Shown here piece by piece: positions 19,279-27,651 of a stretch of 64,000 nucleotides of DNA. The stretch's first letter is position 1; each line of letters starts with the position of its first letter. The notes under the pieces are model-generated. The model had not been told where the DNA came from and did no database searches. It worked only from the letters and a program-made list of their open reading frames with translations. The stretch comes from Silvibacterium dinghuense (GTDB lineage Bacteria; Acidobacteriota; Terriglobia; Terriglobales; Acidobacteriaceae): assembly GCF_004123295.1 (NCBI RefSeq), contig NZ_SDMK01000003.1:310001-374000 (forward strand), read 5' to 3'. The translations under genes were made by a program, and so were the position numbers.

Positions 19279-20523
19279 CTACATCAACCGGCGACGAACC
19301 AGGTCCAGCGCCTGCTGACTGGCATACTGCCGGATGCGGTTCCGGTCGCCGTTGAAGCGCTTTTCGAGCACCTCGGTACCTTCGGCGTCGCTCACCGCGA
19401 AGTACACCAGCCCGACCGGCTTCTCTTCACTGCCGCCACCCGGTCCGGCGATGCCGGTGACGCCCACCCCATGCGTCGTGCCGCACTGCGCCCGAATGCC
19501 CTCGGCCAGCGCGACCGCCACTTCGCGGCTCACCGCGCCGTGCCGCTCGATCAGATCCTCGGGCACGCCGGCAAACTGCGTCTTCAGCTGATTCGAGTAG
19601 ACCACTGCGCCACCCATGAACGAGCGTGACGAGCCGCTGATGCTGGTCAGCCTCTGCGCAATCAAGCCCCCGGTGCAGCTTTCGGCCACCGATAGCGTCG
19701 CCCCGCGCATCTCGAGGTAATAGAGCACGATCTGCTCCAGCGTCTCGCCCTGCGACGAATACACCAGTTCTTCGAGCTCTTCCTCGATGCGCCCGGCCAG
19801 CTCGTCCACGCGCGCCTGCGCCGCCTCGGGAATCGACTTGCCGCAGATCAGGTTGAGCTGAATATCCCCCAGGTGCGCGAGGATCGTCGTCTCCACATCC
19901 TTGAACTGCTGGTAGATGGGCGCAATCCGCGCATCCGCTGCCGACTCGCCGATCATCGCCGCTTTGAGCACGCGCGTGGCGATATGCCGGACAGGAAGCG
20001 TCTCACGGAGCAGCGGCATGCACTGCTCGTCGAACATGGGCTTCAGTTCGGAAGGCGGCCCCGGAAGCAGGAAAATCAGCTTGCGATGCTCGCCGTAAAC
20101 CGTATCCAGCATCTGGCCTGGAGCTGTACCGCGTGCATTCTCGAGCACGATCGCGCCTTCGAGCGTATCGGCCTGTTTCTCGTTGTTGCGGGTGATCGTC
20201 TGTCGCCGCGCGGCAAAGCGGGTGTAGAGCTCCGCAATCAGGTCCGGATTGCGCTTGAGCTGGATCTTCAGCGCCTCGGCCACCGACTCGCGCGTCAGAT
20301 CGTCCTCGGTCGGACCGAGACCGCCCATGATGACAAGGATGTCCGTGCGCCGCACCGCGTTGCGGATCGCCTCCACCAGGTGCTTCTGCCGGTCGCCGAC
20401 GATGGTCTTGAAGGCCACGCTCACACCCAGCAGGTTCAGCTTTTCGGTGATGTAAAGAGAGTTGGTGTCCTGGCGCCACGGCGTCAGCAGCTCGGAACCA
20501 ATAGCAATGATCTCGGCGTTCAT
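19279..20523 (-). CDS. cinA: CinA family protein (competence/damage-inducible, NMN deamidase type)
   Basis: A 414-residue two-domain protein. The N-terminal MoCF-like domain has EIIAIGSELL, DRQKHLVEAI, IMGGLGPTEDDLTRE and LLPGPPSELKPMF. The C-terminal CinA/PncC domain (from about residue 255) has LSVAESCTGGLIAQRLTSI, SNQLKTQF, GVTGIAGPGGG and a KPVGLVYFAV strand. Relatives deamidate NMN and hydrolyse ADP-ribose in pyridine nucleotide recycling; a link to competence is historical, from Gram-positives. The start MNAEIIAIG was chosen because upstream residues are unconserved. Confidence 0.93.
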   Translation of the reverse strand: MNAEIIAIGSELLTPWRQDTNSLYITEKLNLLGVSVAFKTIVGDRQKHLVEAIRNAVRRTDILVIMGGLGPTEDDLTRESVAEALKIQLKRNPDLIAELYTRFAARRQTITRNNEKQADTLEGAIVLENARGTAPGQMLDTVYGEHRKLIFLLPGPPSELKPMFDEQCMPLLRETLPVRHIATRVLKAAMIGESAADARIAPIYQQFKDVETTILAHLGDIQLNLICGKSIPEAAQARVDELAGRIEEELEELVYSSQGETLEQIVLYYLEMRGATLSVAESCTGGLIAQRLTSISGSSRSFMGGAVVYSNQLKTQFAGVPEDLIERHGAVSREVAVALAEGIRAQCGTTHGVGVTGIAGPGGGSEEKPVGLVYFAVSDAEGTEVLEKRFNGDRNRIRQYASQQALDLVRRRLM

Positions 20524-20575
20524 CGAGCCCTGACCAATCCAAGAAAAGGAAGATAACAATGCATACGAAGAAGGG

Positions 20576-21652
20576 CTAGAAGATACGCCATCCTTCGACA
20601 CCCAACGGTACATGATAAACGGAGCTGCCGGTGGCCACGAGCGCGCTGCCTCCCGGGACAAAGGTGAAGCCCACAATTCCCGAGCCGGAAATCACCAGCG
20701 CCGGATCTTCCTCGCCGGGTCCGATGCGCACCACGCCGCGGCGTCCGCCCAGCGAACCAGCCACGTACACGGCCCCGGCCACATCCACCGCCAGTCCCTG
20801 AGGACGTCCCAGCCCGCGATAGAAGACCGTCGTTGCGCCATCCTGATCGATCGCATACACCGCGTCGTGCGACGAGGTTGTCGGCCCCGCGACGTACAGC
20901 GTGCCATCGATCCCGAAGGCGAGGTGATAAGCCGCCACGCTCGGCTCGAGCGTCGAGAAGACGAAAATCTGCCGGTCCGGAGCGATCTTAAAGATGGTCC
21001 CGCTGCGGTCGCCCACGTAGAGATTACCCTCGCCGTCGAAAGCCATCCCGGTAGCCACGCCCATACCCTCGGCATAGACGGACGCCGCACCCGAATGGGT
21101 CACGCGATACACCGTGCCGTCATTGCGCGAAGAGACGTACAGGTAGCCGTCCGGCCCCATGGCCAGGCCCGTCGCGTTCATGATGCCGGAAAGAAAGGGC
21201 CGCATCTCGCCGTCCTGCTCTACGCGATAGACCGAAACCGGTGTCTCCTGACCGCGCGAGCCGGAAAGCGTGACATAAATATTGCCCGCCTCATCGACAG
21301 CCGGACTTGCGACGGCGTGAATTCCGGTGGCCACCAGCGACGCTACCGACAGATCGACCTGGTTGCTCTGTGCCCCGTTCTGGAGGATACGCAGCTTGCC
21401 GCTCTCGGCCTCGTCGGGCACGCGCAGCACCAGCCGCCGGCTGCGGCTCATCACTACCGGCGCCGCCAGCTCTCCCAGCATGGCCACCGGGCGCCGCCAG
21501 GACACGGACGTCCCGGAAGCCGGAGCCGTAACCGGACCCAGGTTTGCGCCGTGAATCTCCACCTCGCCGCCCGGCAGCGCCACATCCGGCTGCACCGATT
21601 CGATCCGCGGCGCGCCTCCAAAATCGGTCTTGATCAGAGGTGCCATACCCAA
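20576..21652 (-). CDS. IPT/TIG plus NHL-type beta-propeller protein
   Basis: A 358-residue protein. The first 100 residues look like an IPT/TIG immunoglobulin-like domain (PRIESVQPDVALPGGEVEIH then GANLG). The rest is a six-bladed propeller built of NHL/SMP-30-like repeats such as ATGLAMGPDGYLYVSSRNDG, ATGMAFDGEGNLYVGDR and PQGLAVDVAGAVYVAGS. No signal peptide is evident. A TTG start at 21652 has GGGAG seven bases ahead; an ATG at 21646 is the alternative. It lies 16 bp after pgpA, within the same minus-strand unit. Function unknown. Confidence 0.75.
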   Translation of the reverse strand: MGMAPLIKTDFGGAPRIESVQPDVALPGGEVEIHGANLGPVTAPASGTSVSWRRPVAMLGELAAPVVMSRSRRLVLRVPDEAESGKLRILQNGAQSNQVDLSVASLVATGIHAVASPAVDEAGNIYVTLSGSRGQETPVSVYRVEQDGEMRPFLSGIMNATGLAMGPDGYLYVSSRNDGTVYRVTHSGAASVYAEGMGVATGMAFDGEGNLYVGDRSGTIFKIAPDRQIFVFSTLEPSVAAYHLAFGIDGTLYVAGPTTSSHDAVYAIDQDGATTVFYRGLGRPQGLAVDVAGAVYVAGSLGGRRGVVRIGPGEEDPALVISGSGIVGFTFVPGGSALVATGSSVYHVPLGVEGWRIF

Positions 21653-21668
21653 AAGGAAACTCCCAACT

Positions 21669-22214
21669 CTACCACTTATGATGAATCGCCAGGCTCACCA
21701 GCAGGGCGTACCCACCGGCCGCCACGTCATCCATCATGATACCCACGCCCCCATGCAGCCGTTCCAGCTGCCGCACCGGCGCGGGTTTGGTGATATCGAA
21801 AGCGCGAAAGAGCAGCAGCGCCACCGCCGCATGCAGCCACAGGGCAGGCGATACGACCAGCGCAATTAACTGCCCGGCAACCTCGTCGATAACCACGTGA
21901 CCGGGATCTTCGCGCCCGCTCTCACGCTCCACGATGCTCGACGCCGGAATGCCGATCAATGTCACCACCACGGCGGCAATCGCGGTCCAGAGCATCATCG
22001 CGCCCGGAGCCAGGTGCAGCGCCCGCATGCTGAAGGTCCAGATCAGCACCGTTGCGACCGAAGCCCAGGTTCCCGGACCGCCCGGAAGCAGACCAATACC
22101 GAAAAACGTGGCCGTCAGCCACGCCCAAGTCGTTTTTCCCCACCGCACCTTTGGTTGCGGCATGCCTGTGTGCACTTTTATCCCTGCCTTAGTGCGAAGT
22201 GTCTTCGTCGTCAT
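21669..22214 (-). CDS. pgpA: Phosphatidylglycerophosphatase A
   Basis: Inner-membrane enzyme that removes phosphate from phosphatidylglycerophosphate to make phosphatidylglycerol. Characteristic segments are FFGIGLLPGGPGTWASVATV, the metal-binding DPGHVVIDEVAGQLIAL, FRAFDITKPAPVRQLERL and the terminal GGVGIMMDDVAAGGYA. The ATG at 22214 overlaps the end of yacG by 26 bases; an ATG at 22163, after the yacG stop, is an equally plausible start. Neither has a strong ribosome site. About four membrane helices are predicted. Confidence 0.92.
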   Translation of the reverse strand: MTTKTLRTKAGIKVHTGMPQPKVRWGKTTWAWLTATFFGIGLLPGGPGTWASVATVLIWTFSMRALHLAPGAMMLWTAIAAVVVTLIGIPASSIVERESGREDPGHVVIDEVAGQLIALVVSPALWLHAAVALLLFRAFDITKPAPVRQLERLHGGVGIMMDDVAAGGYALLVSLAIHHKW

Positions 22215-22413
22215 CCGGACGCCGCGGCTGGTTGTCCAGCCCCTCGAGCACATCGGGATCGAGGATGGGCGAAGAGATGCGGTACGCCCCGCTCGACCAC
22301 TTACCCAGGTCGATCAGCCGGCAGCGATCGCTGCAGAAAGGAAAATCCTCAGACCCGGCCAGCACCAGCGTGCGGCATGTCGGGCAACGCAATGTCTGAT
22401 TCTTCTCTGTCAT
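22189..22413 (-). CDS. yacG: Small zinc-binding protein of the YacG / DUF329 family
   Basis: A 74-residue zinc-ribbon protein. CPTCRTLVLAG and PFCSDRCRLIDLGKW give the C-x2-C and C-x3-C ligands and the invariant SDRCRxxDLG signature. In E. coli, YacG binds GyrB and inhibits gyrase; that role is not proven in this lineage. An acidic tail follows. It lies 58 bp downstream of rimO and overlaps pgpA. Confidence 0.9.
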   Translation of the reverse strand: MTEKNQTLRCPTCRTLVLAGSEDFPFCSDRCRLIDLGKWSSGAYRISSPILDPDVLEGLDNQPRRPDDDEDTSH

Positions 22414-22471
22414 CTCGTATTCGTAACCGTCACAGACACCCTTACAGGTGCCTGTTCGTGTAACTGATGCG

Positions 22472-24025
22472 TTAGACCTCGCTGACGATGCGGGCCACCA
22501 CGTCGTAATCGTGCGCCTCTGTAATCTCGCAGCGGTAGAAACGTCCCGGCGTCAGCTCTTCGAAGGGGCCGAAGTCGTTGATGTAGACCGTGCCGTCGAT
22601 CTCCGGCGCGTGGAACTCGGAGCGGCCCTCCCACAGCAACGGCGTCTCTTCCGACTCGCCCTCGACCAGCACATCCAGCTCGCGGCCCACCCAGTTCTGC
22701 TTGGCCTTTTTGCTGATGCCCTGCTGCAGCTTCATCAGCTTCTTGCGGCGCTGTTCGATCACCCGCGGCGGCACCTTCTCGCCGAAATCGAAGGCCTTCG
22801 AGCCCTCTTCATCGGAGTAGGTGAAGACACCCAGCCAGTCGAACTTCGCCGCGCGCACAAAGTTGCACAGCGTCTCGAAGTCCTCTTCCGTCTCACCCGG
22901 GAAGCCCACGATGAACGAGGTCCGAAGCGCAATGCCCGGCACCGCTTCGCGCACCTTGGCGACGGTCTTCAGGAAGATGTCGGCATTCGCGCCGCGCTTC
23001 ATCGACTTGAGCACCGGCCCGGCCGCATGCTGCAGCGGTACGTCGAGATACTTCACAATCTTGTCATGCTTCGCAATGGTCTCAAGCAGCTTGCCTGTGA
23101 TCTTGTTCGGATAGGCGTACAGGAACCGCAGCCACTTGAGGTCAGGAATCTGCGCCAGGCGGTCGAGCAGCTGAGCCAGGCCGTCCTTCAGTCCCATGTC
23201 CTCGCCGTAGCAGGTCGTGTCCTGCCCGATCAGCACGATCTCGCGCACGCCCTGGGCCACCAGGCTCTCGGCCTCGGCGACGACGGACTCGAAGCGCCGC
23301 GAGCGGAACTTGCCGCGCAGGTTCGGGATCACGCAGAACGCGCAGGGATGGTCGCAACCCTCGGCGATCTTGATGTAGGCCGAGGTCTTGCCCGTCGCGA
23401 GCAGGCGCGGCGTGGTGTGGTCATAGAGATACTGCGGCAGCGCCGACGACTCGGCGCCATCCCACTCGGAGCGTGAGAAGCGGCCTTGCTGTTCCCGCAG
23501 ATCGCCCTCAGCACGGAACTCGATGCTCGTCGCGGTCGCAGCAGCAGCTTCCGCAGCGGTCAGAATGGTAAACGGCGAAGGCTCGCTGATCACCGGAGCG
23601 GGCTTCGAGAGCCCGGCGGCGGCAAGGATCGCCTCCAGCTCGCCCGTGCCGACGACCGCATCGACCTCGGGGATGTTCTTACGGATCTCGTCGCGATAGC
23701 GCTCGACCAGGCAGCCGGCCACGATGAGGCGGCGGGCCTTGCCGTCCACCTTGTGCTGCGCCATTTCGAGGATCGTGTCGACCGACTCCTGCTTGGCCTT
23801 ATCGATAAACGAGCAGGTGTTGACGACCAGGATTTCGGCCTCGGAGGCGTCATTGGTCATCTGGGCGCCGGCGGAGTCGAGCAGGCCCATCATCACTTCG
23901 CTGTCCACCAGGTTCTTGGGACAGCCGAGCGAAACAAATCCCACCTTGGGGCGGGATGAGGAAGAAACGGATTGTTCGGAATCGATCACACCTGATCCAG
24001 GCGCGTCGAGGAGAGAGTGCGTCAC
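22472..24025 (-). CDS. rimO: Ribosomal protein S12 methylthiotransferase RimO
   Basis: Radical-SAM enzyme that methylthiolates an aspartate of ribosomal protein S12. The UPF0004 domain has cluster cysteines C35 (SLGCPKN), C71 (NTCSF) and C105 (AGCLVERY). The radical SAM motif is C224-x3-C228-x2-C231 (GCDHPCAFC). A TRAM domain closes the protein. At 517 residues it is longer than the roughly 440-residue norm; the excess is a 20-residue Ser-rich head and a 65-residue Ala-rich insert at about 139-205 between the first two domains. The SLGCPKNLVDSE signature and the TRAM content favour RimO over MiaB. Confidence 0.93.
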   Translation of the reverse strand: MTHSLLDAPGSGVIDSEQSVSSSSRPKVGFVSLGCPKNLVDSEVMMGLLDSAGAQMTNDASEAEILVVNTCSFIDKAKQESVDTILEMAQHKVDGKARRLIVAGCLVERYRDEIRKNIPEVDAVVGTGELEAILAAAGLSKPAPVISEPSPFTILTAAEAAAATATSIEFRAEGDLREQQGRFSRSEWDGAESSALPQYLYDHTTPRLLATGKTSAYIKIAEGCDHPCAFCVIPNLRGKFRSRRFESVVAEAESLVAQGVREIVLIGQDTTCYGEDMGLKDGLAQLLDRLAQIPDLKWLRFLYAYPNKITGKLLETIAKHDKIVKYLDVPLQHAAGPVLKSMKRGANADIFLKTVAKVREAVPGIALRTSFIVGFPGETEEDFETLCNFVRAAKFDWLGVFTYSDEEGSKAFDFGEKVPPRVIEQRRKKLMKLQQGISKKAKQNWVGRELDVLVEGESEETPLLWEGRSEFHAPEIDGTVYINDFGPFEELTPGRFYRCEITEAHDYDVVARIVSEV

Positions 24026-24125
24026 CTAGCTATTTTACTGGATTTTTGAGGTTTCGCCCCGGAAATCGCGCCCGGCTTACTCGCCCCGTTCTGGCGTCAT
24101 CCCGACCGGAGCCCTCCCGCACTCT

Positions 24126-24403
24126 GTCATTCCGACCGGAGCGGAGCGAAGTGGAGGAACCAGCAGTTCCCTTGGCACAAGCACAAATCCGGGTGCCCCA
24201 CGTCTCGAACTTGAGACGTGGGTTCGCAGAGGCCAGGGTGCCCCAACCAAGCTCCGCTTGGGTGGGAGGAACGATCAGAGATTTCGCCCACCCCACTCAA
24301 GCCAAAACAAGGCTTGAGTGGGGTACGCACACACTTCGCTAGGGGTAGAGAACCGCAGGTCCCTCCACTTCTTTCCCTACGGTCACTTCGGTCGGGATGA
24401 CAA
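24126..24403. repeat. Composite dispersed repeat with nested hairpins
   Basis: The ends form a long-range inverted repeat: TCATTCCGACCGGAGCGG and GTGGAGGAACC on the left, CCGCAGGTCCCTCCACTT and TCGGTCGGGATGACA on the right. Between them are three internal stem-loops: a 10-bp stem at 24197-24222 (CCCACGTCTC), a shorter one at 24245-24264 (CCAAGC/GCTTGG), and a 13-bp stem at 24291-24323 (CCCCACTCAAGCC). The stretch from the rimO start to the SRP RNA carries no gene. Confidence 0.8.
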
Positions 24404-24493
24404 TCCTCTATGCAGACACGAAGATCTCGATACCGCTGGCCGCGTCCCCCCGAGGAAAACTCCCCCACCGCAAAGTGCTAGAATCATTCGTGT

Positions 24494-24586
24494 GCCGGGT
24501 CCTGCGCGGCGCAATCCCGCTAACCCCGCCAGGTCCGGAAGGAAGCAACGGTACCGGGCTAGTGCGTGCGCAGCAGGTCACCCGGC
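24494..24586 (+). ncRNA. ffs: Signal recognition particle RNA, small bacterial (4.5S) type
   Basis: The invariant apical signature GGTCCGGAAGGAAGCA at 24532-24547 contains the GNAR tetraloop and the symmetric loop bound by Ffh. The arms pair as expected: GCCGGGT at 24494-24500 with ACCCGGC at 24580-24586, then CCTGC with GCAGG. A C/T-rich run ending in TTTTT near 24617-24622 may terminate it. The roughly 93-nt size marks the small type lacking the Alu domain. The exact ends are estimates. Confidence 0.92.
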
Positions 24587-24722
24587 GCATATTTCCCTTC
24601 CTGCCTTCCATCCTCTCTTTTTCGCACTCCAGCCTCGCGACAAAACCATTACATGCCGTTGCGTGGACAGCCCTCTTGTCCCTCGGCGAAAATACCCTTT
24701 TGAGTTCATACCCTTAGGGAGA

Positions 24723-25745
24723 ATGTCCTTGACCCTCGCAGTACGCCCGCCCGTGGCCCGGCGCGCCAAGATCAGCGCCCTCGGCACCTATGTCCCGTCC
24801 CGCGTTCTCACCAATCAGGACCTCGAAAAACTGGTCGAGACCTCGGACGAGTGGATTTACTCGCGGGTCGGCATCCGGGAACGGCACATTGTCGCCGAGG
24901 GCGAAGCCACCAGCGACATGGCTGTCGCCGCAGCGCGCAAGTGCCTGGCCAGCCGTGGCATCGAGCCTTCTGAAGTCGATGCCATCATCGTCGCCACGGT
25001 CACGCCGGACATGTTCTTCCCCGCCACCGCCTGCCTGGTCCAGGACAAGCTCGGCGCCGCCGGCGCATGGGGCTTCGATCTCTCGGCCGCCTGCTCCGGC
25101 TTCGTCTATGCCCTGCAGATGGGCACCAAGCTGGTCGAAAGCGGCGCGCACTCCAAGGTATTGGTCATCGGCTCGGACACCATGTCCTCGATCCTCGACT
25201 ACACCGACCGCACCACCTGCGTGCTCTTCGGTGACGGTGCCGGCGCGGTGCTCATCGAGCCCGCGGCGGAAGGCGAAATCGGCATGATCGACTTTGTGCA
25301 CGAGATCGACGGCTCCGGAGCGCCGGCACTGAACATGCCCGCCGGCGGCAGCGCCCATCCGTCCACCGTCGAAACCGTGCAGAACAAGATGCACTATGTG
25401 CACCAGGACGGCCAGACGGTCTACAAATTCGCCGTGCGCAAGATGGCCGAGACCGCCGAAAAGGTGCTCACCCGCAACGGCGTAACGGTGAACGAAATCG
25501 CCGCCTTCATCCCTCACCAGGCCAACAAGCGCATCATCCTCTCGAGCGCCGAGCGCCTCGGCCTGCCGCTCGAGAAGATCGTCATCAACATCGATCGCTA
25601 CGGCAACACCACTGCCGGCACCATTCCGCTGGCCATGGGCACCGCCGTCGAAGAGAACCGCCTCAAGAAGGGCGACCTGGTGCTGATCGCCAGCGTCGGC
25701 GCAGGCTTCACCGTAGGCGCCACGCTGCTGCGCTGGGAGATTTAA
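24723..25745 (+). CDS. fabH: 3-oxoacyl-[acyl-carrier-protein] synthase III
   Basis: Condenses acetyl-CoA (or a branched starter) with malonyl-ACP to initiate fatty acid synthesis. Catalytic Cys is C124 in DLSAACSGF, with the His in FIPHQANKRI and the Asn in RYGNTTAGTIPLA; DEWIYSRVGIRERH is the CoA-binding arginine region. The ATG at 24723 gives 340 residues, but AGGGAG at 24716-24721 is only one base away from it and seven bases from an in-frame TTG at 24729, which may be the real start. It is a stand-alone gene here, followed by a terminator. Confidence 0.95.
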   Translation: MSLTLAVRPPVARRAKISALGTYVPSRVLTNQDLEKLVETSDEWIYSRVGIRERHIVAEGEATSDMAVAAARKCLASRGIEPSEVDAIIVATVTPDMFFPATACLVQDKLGAAGAWGFDLSAACSGFVYALQMGTKLVESGAHSKVLVIGSDTMSSILDYTDRTTCVLFGDGAGAVLIEPAAEGEIGMIDFVHEIDGSGAPALNMPAGGSAHPSTVETVQNKMHYVHQDGQTVYKFAVRKMAETAEKVLTRNGVTVNEIAAFIPHQANKRIILSSAERLGLPLEKIVINIDRYGNTTAGTIPLAMGTAVEENRLKKGDLVLIASVGAGFTVGATLLRWEI

Positions 25746-25778
25746 GAGACAGCGGCCAAGCTGTTCGCAGTCAGGCAC

Positions 25779-25833
25779 AAAAACGGTCAGCTCGATCTCG
25801 CTCCTCGTAGAGAATGATCCGCTGGCCGTTTTT
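25779..25833. terminator. Bidirectional terminator between fabH and the VTT protein gene
   Basis: AAAAACGGTCAGC at 25779-25791 pairs with GCTGGCCGTTTTT at 25821-25833 (one G-T pair), with T-runs on both strands. The 29-nt loop is long. It separates two convergent genes. Confidence 0.7.
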
Positions 25834-25851
25834 CACTGGCCGCTTTTGCGC

Positions 25852-26544
25852 CTAACGGCTCACTGCCTCCTCGCGACCAGCGGGAGCAGGGGCCGAAGGC
25901 GAATCGCTCGGCGCGTAGCCGCCGCGCTGCTTATCCCGCCGGTACTTCCACACCCCGAAGAGCGCCGCCGCAATCAGCACCCCGAAGAAGGTCCACAGGA
26001 TCACCTCTGACCAGCCGGAGAGATACTGCTCCCAGGCATGGACCACGCGCCGTCCATAGGTCGCGCCCAGCCAGGCCATGGCTCCGTAACGGACGATCCG
26101 TGCCGTGCCGACGGCGATCAGATAGGGCCGTCTCTTCACGCCCAGCGCCCCGGCCAGCAGTAGAAACGGCATCAGCGGAATCGGCGGGGGAAGCACGCAG
26201 GCCAACCCCACGGCCAGCGCTCCATGGCGTTTGATCTGCGGCTCCAGCTTGCCCAGCCAGCGCTCCGGCACGTAGCGCTGCACCATCCCCATGCCGCCCT
26301 TTTTCGCCGCACCCCAGCTCGTGTACGCGCCGCAAAGGCTGCCTGTGACCGCTGCCAGCGTCAATATCCACGGATTACCGCGATGCGCCGCCAGCAGCAG
26401 AATCAGCACATCCGTGCTTCCCGGCAGAGGCAGGGGGATGGGTGAAGCATCCAGAGCCGCAACGACGAAGACGCCGATCGCGCCCAGGTGGATGAGCCAA
26501 CCGGGCATAAGGTGATGGTGCGGCGTCTTTTGAGCAGCGGGCAC
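25852..26544 (-). CDS. VTT-domain (DedA/SNARE-associated) membrane protein with repeat-derived tail
   Basis: A 230-residue membrane protein with about five hydrophobic segments and DedA-superfamily features: a Pro-rich PIPLPLPGSTDVLI early loop, GSLCGAYTSWGAAKKGG, and the conserved FLLLAGALGVKRRPYLIAVG. The family is implicated in lipid flipping or membrane homeostasis; no specific role can be assigned. A GTG start at 26544 has AGGA five bases ahead. The last 14 residues (SPSAPAPAGREEAVSR region) are encoded by a dispersed DNA repeat at 25871-25903, so the natural C-terminus was probably replaced or extended by repeat insertion. Confidence 0.8.
   Translation of the reverse strand: MPAAQKTPHHHLMPGWLIHLGAIGVFVVAALDASPIPLPLPGSTDVLILLLAAHRGNPWILTLAAVTGSLCGAYTSWGAAKKGGMGMVQRYVPERWLGKLEPQIKRHGALAVGLACVLPPPIPLMPFLLLAGALGVKRRPYLIAVGTARIVRYGAMAWLGATYGRRVVHAWEQYLSGWSEVILWTFFGVLIAAALFGVWKYRRDKQRGGYAPSDSPSAPAPAGREEAVSR
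25871..25903. repeat. GRE-type dispersed repeat inside a coding tail
   Basis: The sequence TCGCGACCAGCGGGAGCAGG followed by GGCCGAAGGCG is shared, with a few changes, with 37654-37700, 44086-44132, and in reverse orientation 19059-19090 and 59743-59780. Here it codes, on the minus strand, for the residues SAPAPAGRE at the end of the VTT-domain protein. Confidence 0.75.
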
Positions 26545-26628
26545 GTTTCCTAAGACGCGAGATCGGAGATGGAAGTCGCTGCCTGCACTCTTTGTAACGA
26601 AAAAGGAATCAGAATCCAGAGCGAGCCG

Positions 26629-27591
26629 CTATAAAAACCGCAGCGCCGGCACCCCAGGCAGCGCGCCGCACTCGGCCGCGTAACGATAAAACAGCCGTAG
26701 ACCCTCGAGGCAGGCCTCATCCAGCACGTAGTGGATGTTCCGAGTCAGGTACTCGCGCAGCACCGATTCCGGCACCGCAATCCGCCCCGCCCACTCCTGG
26801 ACCAGGTCTTCCGCATGCCCCAGGCCCGCATCGCGGGAGTGCAGAAAGTCCTCGACCAGTTGCTCCCGCGTCACGGTATCCGGACCGAAGGCCGCATCGC
26901 GCACCGCCCAGAAGGCCGAAATCCATGGCGTGCCCGACCATGCACGCCAGACCTGCGCCAGATCCAGATACTCGAGCCGCTCACCGGTGCGCGCTTCCCG
27001 CGCCGCGCGGTCCTCGAGGGCCAGCAGCGCCGGATCGCCAATCACCACCGCCGCATCGGCTGCGGCCAGCATGGCATCGAGATTCGCCGCCATGGGCACA
27101 AACTCCGGCTGCCGTTTCCAATATTTCGCGAAGAGGATGCGGGTATAGGTCACCGTCGTCATTGATGCGGTGTCGAGCGCCACCGTCTTCACGCTTTCCG
27201 GTTCGATGCCAGAACGCAGCACCAGCAGCAGCGAGCGGATGTCGTGGAGCGAAGCAATGGCACAGCCCGGAACGATGCTCTGCCCCTCACTCAGCGCATA
27301 CGAGGCCACCGGGACGAGGCCGATATCCGCCTCCCCGGTCTTCAGCCTGCGCGCGCACTCCGACGGCGTAGACGAGACGATCTCGTACCGTTCGGCCAGT
27401 TCGCTTTTCCGGGGTTCGTGCTCGAAATCCCACATCAGCGGCGCAGGGTTCACAAAATCGATCGCGGCGAGAATCAGCTTGCGGGATAACGGGCTCACTC
27501 CCCAGTCTACCAATCCACGGCCGGAAGGATTGCGCCACATCTCTTCGGTAATCTCCGCCCCGAACCAGCCTCCGCTTTTTCTTTGACTCAC
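26629..27591 (-). CDS. mqnA: Chorismate dehydratase, futalosine menaquinone pathway
   Basis: Periplasmic-binding-protein-like enzyme that dehydrates chorismate in the futalosine route to menaquinone. Family features are the NPAPLMWDF segment, STPSECARRLKTGEADIGLVP, IRSLLLVLRSG with LDTASMTTV, and VIGDPALL. At 320 residues it is slightly long because of an N-terminal stretch of about 30 residues. The GTG at 27591 has AGGAG 11 bases ahead; an ATG at 27540 is an alternative start. The other mqn genes are not in this window. It is divergent from dprA, with 60 bp between the starts. Confidence 0.88.
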   Translation of the reverse strand: MSQRKSGGWFGAEITEEMWRNPSGRGLVDWGVSPLSRKLILAAIDFVNPAPLMWDFEHEPRKSELAERYEIVSSTPSECARRLKTGEADIGLVPVASYALSEGQSIVPGCAIASLHDIRSLLLVLRSGIEPESVKTVALDTASMTTVTYTRILFAKYWKRQPEFVPMAANLDAMLAAADAAVVIGDPALLALEDRAAREARTGERLEYLDLAQVWRAWSGTPWISAFWAVRDAAFGPDTVTREQLVEDFLHSRDAGLGHAEDLVQEWAGRIAVPESVLREYLTRNIHYVLDEACLEGLRLFYRYAAECGALPGVPALRFL

Positions 27592-27651
27592 CCCCGCGCT
27601 GCTCCTAGCCTGCCTTCCATCCCCACCTGCTCAAGAGGTGATGCACCCGCC

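Noticed and set aside
24126-24403. A CRISPR array, because of repeated palindromic segments
   Set aside because: The repeats are not regularly spaced or identical, there are no unique spacers of constant length, and no cas gene is present in the window.
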